A DNA stretch of 64,000 nt from the NCBI GenBank assembly GCA_942486035.1, contig CALNXK010000035.1, positions 588,501 to 652,500 of the forward strand. Reading direction: 5' to 3'. A model generated the notes under the pieces. It did no database searches. It worked only from the letters and a program-made list of their open reading frames with translations, and was not told the origin of the DNA. Origin of the DNA: Porites lobata. Taxonomy: Eukaryota > Cnidaria > Anthozoa > Scleractinia > Poritidae. Positions 12,442 through 23,700 of the stretch are shown piece by piece. The translations under genes and the position numbers were made by a program. Position 1 is the stretch's first letter, and the number at the start of each line of letters is the position of its first letter.

Positions 12442-14099
12442 GTTTACTCTTGCCGTGCGACTTTCGCAGCCATTCCGGTGCCTTTGTGTGTAATGGCTTC
12501 GAGGACCAGTATAAAAGATAAATGAGGATTGGTAGAGCCTCTCTATTGATTCTAAAAGGCAGCTGGGCCGCCGTGATGCGTAGTCGTTCAGAGCGGGTGT
12601 TTTCTCTCCACTAGAAAATTCAGGCTCCAAATCTAAGGTGATGATATCTTTCGGGGCCAACCGTTACATAAGCCGAGGCCGAATAGCCCAAAGGTCTGAA
12701 AAAATTCTTGCAGATCAATATTGTCACTAAGATCTGTAAATTTTGTGCAAAACAAAATAGCCACTGCACGAATGAGGTCTGAAAAAATCTTGCACGAAAA
12801 AAATAACCCATCCCCAGCTCAAAAATCAAATAGTGGGCCTCTTACTGGTGGCCCTTCGTGCTGAGTGCTTTAACATATTAACTTCCTGCAGACTCTGCTA
12901 CTAACTTGTACCTAGTATGCAACATTCCTTTCACCAATTCAACGGTTTATTTTATATAAAAAAAAACTAAAGAAAATAAAATATAAAGGTTTTGTTACTT
13001 TTATTTCACCGAGGTAAGTCGTTGGTGTTCCACTTATTTTCACTAATTCTACACTGTAATTTCAGAGTATTTATCATACAAGCATTTATCAGTTATACAG
13101 AAATGGAATGTGTCCTTTACTTTCCCGGTCCAACACTAGTACTGGTAGGTGAACCGATCTCGGTTTCTCATCAGAGTTCGAGATAACCCTAAAACTCCAT
13201 GCAATTAGAGCAGATTTATTAAATTGCGAGAAAGCATTTATTTTGCAACAAAGCGCGCCAATTCATATAATTTTTATTGCACTTTTGTATTCTACTTTTG
13301 ACGTCTATTCTGACTGATTATTTAAGCACTTTTAAGAGTTAAGTTACTGGTCAAAAAATACGAACCTCGATTTATAGTCGCCTTGTGACTTGCTTGAGGT
13401 GATGAGACAATCGGGACCTATACAGTAAATTCCGCTTTCAATGAATCGGTTTGTCTATTGTCCTGGCGGTATTGTTATGTTTGATCGGCCGAAAAACTCT
13501 ATGCTTGGACCCTTACTAGGAGTAAATCAGTCAAGGAAGTACTTACGTACCTTTCTCTGTCACAGGATTTCTTTTTGTCCTTTTTCTTCTTCCCCATTTC
13601 TCGCCAAAAAAGATATGTAATATCGCTTTCTCTGCCTTCTGGCATTGACAGAGCGTTGAGGAGTTGCGTTACAAAGCGAGAAAAGTGCCTTGAGATTCAT
13701 ATTACGGTGCCCTCAACAATAATTAAGAATATGATACCATGTTTTCGTCAAACAACCAGGACTTCGTATGACAGGAACTGCCGTCAGCCGGAAGCAAGAA
13801 TGGGTAATGTACCTTGGCCAGGAAGTTCTATGGACACAAACCTTATTATGCGGAAAAATATTGTGATAAGAGAGTTTTAGACCGTGTAATAAATCTGATC
13901 CCTGATTTGGGATCAAAAGCCTTGTGATCCCTGATCCCATTCTTATGAGCCCTGAGCCCTTTCCTCTGAGCCCTGATCCCAGTCCTATTTTGGGCTTTGA
14001 GCCCTGAGCCCATAGACCATGTTACGACCCTGAAGACTGCCCAAAATGTCCCGAGCCACTGCACACTACTGTGACTGAACAGCAACCGTAGTAGGTCTA

Positions 14100-14850
14100 G
14101 TAGAGAGCCGCTTTAAACTATGAGGTGGTAGTTCGAGAAAAAAAAACGTTTGACAGGTTCACGGTACATGCTCATTTATCAAAATGCTGTTTTTCTGCCA
14201 GGACATCCTGTATCGTCTATTCAAGCAATATGATCATGTCATAATGTTGTCAAAGAACCAATCTACACACTCTTCTGGCAGTCACTTGATCAACTTATGT
14301 GCAAATAGCTGTAAATTAATCAACCATACCGGAATAAAACATTCGGGTCAATAAATTCAACGTTGCTAGTATTGGCATAATCCACTAATTTTTTCTGCGA
14401 CTTAGGTACTCCTCCATGAGGGTGCCAATGGGGTTAACTGCTTAAGGTATAAAGTCCTTTTTTCACTATCGTAAACGTACAAATTACAAAATATTAACTC
14501 ACAAGTGTATAAAAACAGATAATTTTTAAAGCGTATACAGAGCGAAGTGGACCAAAAAAGTTAGTAATTGGTTCAAACAAATGAAAACTTTCTGACATAA
14601 AAAGACGATTTGGTGAGATACTGAATGAAAGAGATGAACTTGTTTTGACACAGCCCTTTCTGCTTTCTTGTGTAAAATGGTTTATTGTCTCAGAGTCCTA
14701 CCTCTTTGCTTGCTTGCAAATAGGTGTTGTACTGTCTATAATCCGGTCTAATTCCGCTTGTAATCTTATGAGCGATAAAACAAAATTGCAACCGCGTTAA
14801 GCGAGAATCCAAATTGTTCAATCCCCTGACAAGTATATTACAGATTATTA
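14100..14850. other. Intergenic stretch without recognised gene
   Basis: No exon-like reading frame with plausible splice borders and no obvious repeat structure was found between the 3.8-kb transposon and the composite repeat. Confidence 0.4.
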
Positions 14851-14854
14851 GCGG

Positions 14855-15667
14855 AGCTCTCGCGCACGAAGCGCGCGCAGCGGAGCACCATGGGTAAGAA
14901 AATGTGGTAAACTACCCATCCGAGAAAATTTGGTAATCACGTGACCGTACACAGACCGACCGCCCGACCGTCCCTTCCGCACCACAGGCATACCAATGTA
15001 AAATAACTCAATCAACAGGTATGGCAACCCAAATGCAACTCGAGGTTATTTTGACTGGAAATAGCATAGCTACCCGCGTCTTGAAAAGCAGAAACAACTA
15101 AAGAGTCAGTGAAAAGGAAAATGGAAAGCGGAAATTGTCTCTGTATCCGTGTTTTCGAAAGTATTAAGCTTAGATTAATTGTCATGTCCACAAATTTGAA
15201 ATATAGAGCGAGAGAAACACAGAGAAAAAGAGAAAGTAGGCGGTAGGCCAGCGAAGCTCAACGAGAAAAGGGCGACTTTTTTTAGAGCGAGAGATAAAAA
15301 ACAAAGGAGACATTTTTTTGTTGGAAGAACGACATGAAAATTTGGTAACGGCGGTGACAAGATGAGAAATGCTAAAGGCCACCAATGTAAGGTGAAAATG
15401 AGCGGCAGTGAAAAAAAAGTGATCGAAAAAAACGTGTAACTTAGAAGTTTCTGGAAGTTTCACGTTGTAGTCGTGAAGAACAACGGCAAAGAAATGTACA
15501 AAAAAGGTGTGCTGCACGTGCAAAGTTGCTTTTTTGCTAATTAGACCTATTGTTGTTTTTCACCGTTCTCCGGCGTTGCCTTCGCCGCTTAGCATTACAT
15601 GATTTTATATTTTGTTTGAAAAAAACTATAAATATTATCGAGAGCTTCGCTTTTAGCCCTGGCTAAA
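14855..15667. repeat. Composite repeat with GAGAGCT/C-type ends
   Basis: The left end contains GCGGAGCTCTCGCG. The right end contains CGAGAGCTTCGCTTTTAGCC, an imperfect inverted match. The left subterminal region carries the 'ACCATGGGTAAGAAAATGTG' segment. A second MITE is nested near the right side. A fragment with the same right-end wording ('AGAGCTTCGCTTTTGGCC') also lies near 3803-3830 in a CATIP intron. Confidence 0.5.
15339..15592. repeat. MITE-family copy 2 of 3
   Basis: The left margin has GGTAACGGCGGTGACAAGAT and the right margin has GTTGCCTTCGCCGC, weakly inverted. The core has GTTTCACGTTGTAGTCGTGA and CAAAGAAATGTAC, shared with the copies near 960 and 45150. It lies inside the larger composite repeat. 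Confidence 0.5.
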
Positions 15668-15669
15668 TC

Positions 15670-17660
15670 TATATATTAATTGCACCAGAAGTTTTATTAG
15701 TGATTCCCTAGCCTTACTTTTAACGCATTCAAGAGTGCGCGTGCAATTATGCTTACGCATGACACGTACTTTCCTATTACATCGTCCTATTAATGCTGAA
15801 ATCAGGGCTGCCGATAGCCAACTAGATTGGAGAATATGAGAATTTTGTTTTAGAAATGAGAAGCGGGTCGATGGCTGTGTACAGAAACTCAGATGTCATT
15901 GAGAGCTTTTGTTCAAGAATTTTATTCACAGAAAGAGGATGAGGAGGAGAGTGGTGCCGTCTTCCAGGCATGGAAGGCAAATCAGGGCGTCAGTTAGGCT
16001 GGATTTGTAAGAAGTAATTCTTTTCAGACTGATTTGATGGAGTGTTAAAGAATATTGCAAACCAGTGCATTGAATACTGGAAAGTTGGAGAGAACTTGGG
16101 AGTCTTAGGTGAGTGATTTATTTGGAAACCCCACCCTGTAAACGATTTTAACGTCTGCAGGGGTCACAACCATGCCAATATTAAAACTGACTAAACGTTT
16201 TTTTGCTGCTTACTGACTAACTGGTGTCTTTTTAGCTGCTTACTGATTAAGTAGCGTATTTTTAGCTGCTTACTGACTACAGCTATACCCCATTGACACC
16301 CTCCTCCATCCCACTTCAGGTTACTCTGAAATACACTTCTACTTTGAAACACACTCTGAGATCGCTGAGATACATGTGAGTGGGTTTAACCGATAGGATT
16401 AATAATAAATTGGAAAAAAGTAATTTAGTTAATGAGCATGCGCTTAACTGTGAACCTGTCCCTTTAAAAGAAAAACACAAACGTCTGAAAGAAATAGTAC
16501 ACAGTGTAACCAGTTTGTTTGATTTCCGGCCTGCACTTACATATACACCTGGAAATTCTAACGATTTGTTGTAGGTTTCCTCATTCCAAAAAGTTCTGTT
16601 TTGAGTCTAACCCTTCTCCCATTTCAGTTACCTCCATATAGTAAATCCTCTATTAAGCCCCCCTCCTCTCTAATAAGTTCCCCTTTTTTCAGGGGAATAA
16701 AAGCCTGATGCTTAGGCTAAAAGAGTTTCAAGTCTCTCTCCCCCATTTCATTTACCTTACATAGAAGGTTGTTCAGTCCCTATTCAGCAGGAGGAGGGGG
16801 GGATGGGGGTACAAGCACGCTGGCTGTTTTTGTTTTCTCCACCCATTCCTACAAAAGCCTGATTCTTTCCTGGTCTCAAGACAAAAAGACACATAGCAGA
16901 AAGCAAAACTTGAGGCAGTGTTTATTAGAATTTTCATGAAACTGATCCGCAGGGGAAAGCTTATCAAGCATTTCTTTACGGGAAAGGAATCTGAATATGT
17001 GGCAGAAGCCTAAATAAATTATGTCTGAGAAGGAAACTACAGTAAAACTGGTCAGTAGCCTATAACCAGGAGCAAGCCACTCCCATACTTGGCCTATCTC
17101 ACCGCATTTTCACGGACCAGTAAAATGTTTTGAAACATTTACTGGAGAGCACTTTTTCTCGCGAAAATGTGGGCTCCACTCCATCTCTGAGCTCATTCAA
17201 AGCATAAGATGAGAAAAGAAAAACTAAAAGCTCCTCATTGAAAGGTAAAAAATACCACTTTCAGGGCTGTAAGGTTTGCTGAATGGCTTATAACACTTGA
17301 CAGATAACTTCAATTAGCACCAAAATTGTTCTAAAAATAAACTGGTCGGTGATACCGCCGTGACACAAGTGCATGATAGTTGTTTGCTTGGGATTATGGG
17401 CTCCTAAACTGGCTATCACTACATTTTCAGTAACACTGATGTCCTACACAGGCTAAATGCAGATAAGCATTGTGCAGAAGACGGTCAGAAGGGTGAGTGA
17501 CTATATAGGCCATTCTTTTCTAGTGAACAAATTACACTTAACGCAAGTCAGGCTATCTGATTTTATATCTGCAGCCTCCTTAGGTATGTCTCGCAATCTT
17601 TTGTGGAGAGGAATGTACAGCAAGACCTTCCAAGTTCTGCAGAGAAGACTAGAGTGACAA
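15670..17660. other. Intergenic stretch downstream of DUS3L
   Basis: No convincing gene was seen. A short tandem phrase (TTTTTAGCTGCTTACTGA) recurs about three times near 16200-16280. The 3' untranslated region of DUS3L is expected here on the minus strand, but I could not place a poly(A) signal with confidence. Confidence 0.4.
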
Positions 17661-17666
17661 TGGCTA

Positions 17667-17712
17667 CCCCTCTGTTTCAGTGTACGAGTAGGCCTTTTGT
17701 TTGCAAAGGACT
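17667..17712 (-). pseudogene. Decayed duplicate of the DUS3L terminal exon
   Basis: On the minus strand this stretch reads LCKQKAYSYTETEG followed by a stop. The true last DUS3L exon, about 100 bp upstream, ends LPKHKANSYTETEG and a stop. At DNA level roughly 38 of 45 positions match. A TTATAG acceptor-like site precedes both, but the duplicate lacks about 40 bp of the exon (the EMLLGPVP part). Spliced from the preceding exon, it would be read in another frame, so it is not a ready alternative exon. Confidence 0.6.
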
Positions 17713-17766
17713 ATAATGCATGATGAGCTCCACATAGTTCTGTGTAAGGGGCTTGAGCAATACTTC

Positions 17767-20700
17767 CTATCCCTCTGTTTCAGTGTATGAATTGGCCTTG
17801 TGCTTGGGAAGAAAGTGAAAGCTAGTAGGAACAGGGCCCAATAACATCTCACTATAAGATAAAAAACAATAATATTAAAGTTGAACCTCCCACAAGCGAC
17901 CACCCAAAATGCGCAGAGTTAGTGCTCACTTACAGGGAATTGTCACTTACGAGAATTGAACTGCAGGAGGTTTTTTTACGAGAAGTCCGGGTGAGAATGT
18001 ATTGCATGCAATTTTTAGGTGGCATAAACAGATAATATATGTAAATCCATGTTGGTTCTAAACGTTCTTCTCATTCTCCAAGTGGCGTAGCACATACAGC
18101 GAACCCAATGATGAGACCATTGTATGTGGTCGCTTAGAAGAGGTTAAAAACAATAGAAATTTCTAAAACAGTCATCCTAAAAGGTGGTCGTGGTCGAGAC
18201 AGTGGTGTAACGATTAATCAAATTCTCGATTAATCGCAATTATTACCGTTCGGTTCGATTCACGATTCTTTGCTTCCACGTTTCGATTTTGGTTCGACTT
18301 TCGCATACCTTTTCCAGGGTGCCCTCAGTGAGTTATTATATTGTAAAATCAGAATCCAGAACTCTTTAAAAAGTGCGTTTTTGATTGACGAAAATTTGAT
18401 TGACAAATTAAGGGCTTAGGGTTGCATGTTGTGTACATTATGCAATATGTTACAAGAATTAAGAAACATTCACATAATCAAATTCGAAAGGCAATAATCG
18501 AAATCGAATCGAATTGCAAGGAATATGAATCGTTACACCCCTTATATTGCGAGAGATGGTCATTTTCCAAGGGGCGGGGGTAATTCGGATCTAAAGTTAA
18601 GGGAATGATCAAACAAATGGGGGCAAAAATCAAAACCCCAAAAAAAATCCCTGGTCCAAAACTTAACCCCAAAAACTCCCTTACCAAATTTTCGAGCCTT
18701 AAAATTTTCCAGAAAGCATTAAATGATATAATTATCACGTTCTACTTTATTTGGTTATACTTTATTCGCAGAATTACGCAGCCAACAATCTTCAGATTAT
18801 TTCGAATACCTCCAAAAATCCCTTCATAGATCAAGCCCTTATCCCTTATCCCTGTCACTTGAAATTCGGAGTACCCCCCAACCCCACAAGGGTTCCAACT
18901 TTAAGGCTTTGACTGGGAAAATTTGGGTGTTTTAAATCTGCAGTCACTTATGGCAAGTAGTCGCTTACAAAAGGTGATAGCATGTGGAGGTTCGACTGTA
19001 TAAGCACTGTTTGGGAAATGAGCCTGTGCTCTTCTTCTTAGAGCTGCATTAATTACCTTATTTTGACCCAATCAGCACAGTTGCCACTTGATAACAAAGT
19101 CTCCAGATCATTGCGTCCAAAATAAGGTGGAGGTCGTTCATTGATTCGCTGAGGAAGTCGCTCTAGAAGTCCGACCGGAATGTACCTGCAAACAGACATG
19201 TGCTCCTGTAGTGAAACAAAATGTAACCCACTGGACACACCAAGAAGGGGGGTACTTGGGTCAATTTTGATGGATATGTGCTGCTGGCCTCTCAGAACCG
19301 CTACTCCATTTTAGTCTAGTCTGTGGCCAATATAGACCCCATCTTAGTCACTTTTGGTCAAATGTTACACTAATTTTGTGATCCCAACTAATTACTTACT
19401 AATTACTCACTTTTCTGTCCAAAAATCTTTCCATTTTTAAGTTTCTACTTACCAGAATTTTCTTACCCTCAAAATCCCCAAAATGTTTTACCCTATTCCG
19501 GTATAGTCAATCTAGTCATGAAATTGTAACCCCATCCAGCGGCAAGTCCCTATTTTGCTCATTACAAAAAAGTACTATATGTGTAGCCCCAGTAGTTATA
19601 TAGGGATGAAGATAAGCCCCGTTAGTGTCTAGCACGGTCTAGCTAGGTCTAGTCAATGACGTCACCCATTCTTATAACCTACATACTAATTTGGATTAGG
19701 TTTACTAATGAGCGTCGCTCTACTACAATAGGAACAATAGGCTTGTCTAGACTTGCCCGGGCTCTTTTAACCCTGATTGGATAGTAAACAATCTATTATG
19801 TGTTTAACATAAAAGCGCGCTCTCCGTTCAGCATTTTATTCTTGCAATCGCTTTGCCAAGGAAAAAGTCTTACTATCACCAATATTCTTTAAACGTTGCT
19901 CCAAACATGCAAGTCGAATCGAACTGTAAACTCTTTATTTCAAGTTTGTCTGACTATTACAGAACCGTTTTCTCCTTTCTATCTTGAGGAAATGAAAGTC
20001 TTGTCATTTTCACGCACGGTTAATCAGTTAATTATGCGAGTTCGCAAGCCGAAAGTTGAATACAAATTAGCTCTACAGCTAGACCCAAGGGAGCACCTTG
20101 AAAATAGTCAAAGAAATCAAGCTCTTTTTTTTAAAATCGTTTCCCTCCTCAATTTTTTAATTCCCTCCTCCACAATTGTAATATTTTCCCTCTATTTTTT
20201 TTATTCCCTCCACCACAATTTTAATATTTTCCCTCAATTTCATTATTTCCCTCCTCAATTTTTTCTTTTTCCCTTCTCCACAATTTTATTATTTTCCCTC
20301 CTCAATGTTTTTATTCCCTCCTCCACAATTTTTATCATTTTCCCTCCTCAATGTTTTTTATTCCCCTCCTTCACCTCCACCTCCTCATTCATTCTATATA
20401 TTTTTCCATCCACAAATACATCGACCCCACATCGACCCTACATCGATCCCACATCGACCCTACATCGACCCCACATCGACCCTACATCGACCCTACACTC
20501 AACTTTTTTTTTAAAACTGCTTCGTAAATAGTGAAGCTATATACCACCACCGCCACCACCACCACCACCACATTTCTATTGTTTTCCCTCTACCACCACC
20601 ACCACCACCACCACCACATTTCTATTGTTTTCCCTCCACCACCACCACCACCACCACCACATTTCTATTGTTTTCCCTCCACCACCACCACCACCACCAC

Positions 20701-23700
20701 ATTTCTATTGTTTTCCCTCCACCACTACCACCACCACATTTCTATTGTTTTCCCTCCACCACCACCACCACCACCACATTTCTATTGCTTTCTTTCCTCC
20801 TCCTCCTCCTCCTCCTCCTCATTTCTCCTGTACCCCTCCTGTACCCCTCCTGTACCCCTCCTGTACCAAAACCAAAATGAGGAGGAGGAGGGAAAACAAA
20901 AATGAGGAGGAGGAGGAGGGAAAACAATAAAAATGAGGAGGAGGAGGAGGGAAAACAATAAAAATGAGGAGGAGGAGGAGGAGGGAAAACAAAAATGAGG
21001 AGGAGGAGGGAAAACAATAAAAATGAGGAGGAGGAGGGAACAAAAATGAGGAGGAGGAGGAGGAGGAGGAGGAGGAGGAGGAAAAACAATAGAATGAGGA
21101 GGAGGAGGAGGAAGAAAAACAATAGAAATGAGGAGGAGGAGGAGGAGGAGGAGGAGGAGGAGGAAAGAAAACAATAGAAAGGTGGTGGTGGTGGTGGTGG
21201 TGGAGGGAAAACAATAGAAAGGTGGTGGTGGTGGTGGTGGAGGGAAAAGAATAAAAATGTGGTGGTGGTGGTGGTGGTGGTGGTGGAGGGAAAACAATAG
21301 AAATGTGGTGGTGGTGGTGGTGGTGGTGGAGGGAAAACAATAGAAATGTGGTGGTGGTGGTGGTGGTGGTGGAGGGAAAACAATAGAAATGTGGTGGTGG
21401 TGGTGGTGGTGGTGGTGGAGGGAAAACAATAGAAATGTGGTGGTGGTGGTGGTGGCGGTGGTGGTATATAGCTTCACTATTTACGAAGCAGTTTTAAAAA
21501 AAAAGTTGAGTGTAGGGTCGATGTAGGGTCGATGTGGGGTCGATGTAGGGTCGATGTGGGATCGATGTAGGGTCGATGTGGGGTCGATGTATTTGTGGAT
21601 GGAAAAATATATAGAATGAATGAGGAGGTGGAGGTGAAGGAGGGGAATAAAAAACATTGAGGAGGGAAAATGATAAAAATTGTGGAGGAGGGAATAAAAA
21701 CATTGAGGAGGGAAAATAATAAAATTGTGGAGAAGGGAAAAGAAAAAAAATTGAGGAGGGAAATAATGAAATTGAGGGAAAATATTAAAATTGTGGTGGA
21801 GGGAATAAAAAAAATAGAGGGAAAATATTACAATTGTGGAGGAGGGAATTAAAAAATTGAGGAGGGAAACGATTTTAAAAAAAAGAGCTTGATTTCTTTG
21901 ACTATTTTCAAGGTGCTCCTTGGGTCTAGCTGTAGAGCTAATTTGTATTCAACTTTCGGCTTGCGAACTCGCATAATTAACTGATTAACCGTGCGTGAAA
22001 ATGACAAGACTTTCATTTCCTCGAGATAGAAAGGAGAAAACGGTTCTGTAATAGTCAGACAAACTTGAAATAAAGAGTTTACAGTTCGATTCGACTTGCA
22101 TGTTTGGAGCAACGTTTAAAGAATATTGGTGATAGTAAGACTTTTTTCCTTGGCAAAGCGATTGCAAGAATAAAATGCTGAACGGAGAGCGCTTTTATGT
22201 TAAACACATAATAGATTGTTTACTATCCAATCAGGGTTAAAAGAGCCCGGGCAAGTCTAGACAAGCCTATTGTTCCTATTGTAGTAGAGCGACGCTCATT
22301 AGTAAACCTAATCCAAATTAGTATGTAGGTTATAAGAATGGGTGACGTCATTGACTAGACCTAGCTAGACCGTGCTAGACACTAACGGGGCTTATCTTCA
22401 TCCCTATATAACTACTAGCCCCCCTGGGTGGGCATAATGTCTTTAATACCAAATTTAATATTTCATCAGGCCTTCATTAAGTTGTTATACAAACATTGAA
22501 AATACACTACTAGATAACAAATAAAAGGGGGATTGTTGTTTCTTTCAAAATTACTTGCAAACAAAGCCTAGACCCTGATGATGAGCTAGTGTTGAACACG
22601 TTTGGATCGTTTTGCAATTTTTTAACTCAAAGTTTAAAACAAAGCCTAAAAAATCAGTAACTTACCGACACTGAAATGACAACCACTCCAAAAGAAATTT
22701 TCTAGTATTTTCAACTCCCTGAAAACAGACAATAAATTAAATTATTAAGGTCAAAATTAACTGTGAAGATTCGAACTTTGAGTAATTTAATTTTTTATTT
22801 TCAATTATCAAAAGAATTCATTTCATAAGAAAGTGATCACTTGATTCCTTTTATTGATCGATTGCTTTTATTGATTGCCAATTTTTATTGATTGACTAAT
22901 CGGGGTACACATTGTAACCTGAGTTGGATAACATGCTCCTATCTTAACACCCTGGCTGTCATTTATCTATAAACAGTATTTGACATACCTGTGAGTCAGA
23001 TCCCCAGTGCTCCAAACCAAAATTCACAAAATCTCGCAACATGTCTAGGCGTTCATTTGATGAGATATCCCAGTGCCTACAACGTAGTTCAAGAAATTCC
23101 ATTCAAACATGCTGAAGAAGAGAAGTGACATGACATCATACAATCTAAATTTGTGAAATTATGGGATAGATTGGCATATCCAGAAAGGACAATATGAAAT
23201 ATGTCTGACTTGCTAAAAATCAAATTGGTGGGGAGATGTATAAGCACCATTATGCCCATCTGATGACTCCATATCAGGCTGTTCACAGTCCCCTATTTTT
23301 TCGTGAGATCGTTGAGATATAGCGCGTCTTACTATTAACGATGCCCATCTTGATTTTCAAATGAAACGAGGGGGCGGGTGTCGGGGATTGTAGCTCTGGG
23401 GGGAGGGGGGGCTTCCTCCCAAACCGCCCCCGCCCCCTAAGTAATTTTGACACTCATAATGTAACCCGTAACGCGTAACGCAAAGCGCTCGATCTTGACA
23501 ATCTGACAGAAAAATAGAGGACTGTGAACAGTCTAACTCCATATAAATCCTTCTAAAATAGGCCTGGATCGTTAACGTTACAATCCAAGCCAATCTTAGA
23601 AAGATTTGTTTGGGATCGATCATCATCAGGCCATAACTATGCTAACATTGATATCCCCAACAATTTGCATTAACAGGCTTAGTCTCCGAGGATGTGAATA

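Larger units (their letters stand above)
10242..14032. mobile_element. 3.8-kb TIR DNA transposon with target-site duplication
   Basis: The left end is CAGGGTCGTAACATGGT at 10242 and the right end is its inverted copy finishing at 14032. AAGACTG flanks both sides (10235-10241 and 14033-14039), a 7-bp duplication. Inside each end are subterminal arrays of 'ATCCCTGAGCCCTGAT'-like words, in inverted orientation at the two ends. The CAGGG terminus recalls hAT elements, whose duplications are normally 8 bp. A 156-aa reading frame lies inside on the minus strand, but no recognisable transposase core was found. The copy is probably non-autonomous or decayed. A smaller element (12355-12441) is nested in it. 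Confidence 0.7.
17880..18998. mobile_element. 1.1-kb inverted-repeat element in DUS3L intron 14 (outer shell of a nest)
   Basis: The left margin reads GTTGAACCTCCCACAAGCGA and the right margin ends GTGGAGGTTCGACTG, imperfect inverted termini with 'GTCGCTTA'-type words inside both. Two other elements (18204-18539 and 18576-18880) sit inside. A partial relative lies near 4798-4830. Confidence 0.45.
19591..22416. mobile_element. Giant hairpin (foldback-like) element in DUS3L intron 13
   Basis: Positions 19591 onward (AGTAGTTATATAGGGATGAA) recur as the reverse complement ending at 22416. The arms run about 0.95 kb each before the repeat core. By eye they differ only at a few sites: a 2-bp indel near 19815, a 1-bp indel in an A run, and one C/T change near 19990. 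AGCCCC flanks both sides (19585-19590 and 22417-22422), a likely target duplication; 7 bp is possible if the terminal T is counted. The core is triplet repeat. Long arms with internal tandem repeats resemble foldback or Galileo-type elements, but no transposase is present. The same fortuitous frame (starting MLQTCKSNRT) can be read in both arms. Confidence 0.85.

Noticed and set aside
20423..20503. CRISPR-like array
   Set aside because: The 11-bp units are contiguous with no unique spacers, in a eukaryotic intron; it is a minisatellite.
20305..21477. Several long proline/histidine/serine-rich reading frames on both strands
   Set aside because: They are direct translations of CCA/TCC/TGG repeats and the 11-bp minisatellite in the hairpin; no protein family or codon bias supports them.
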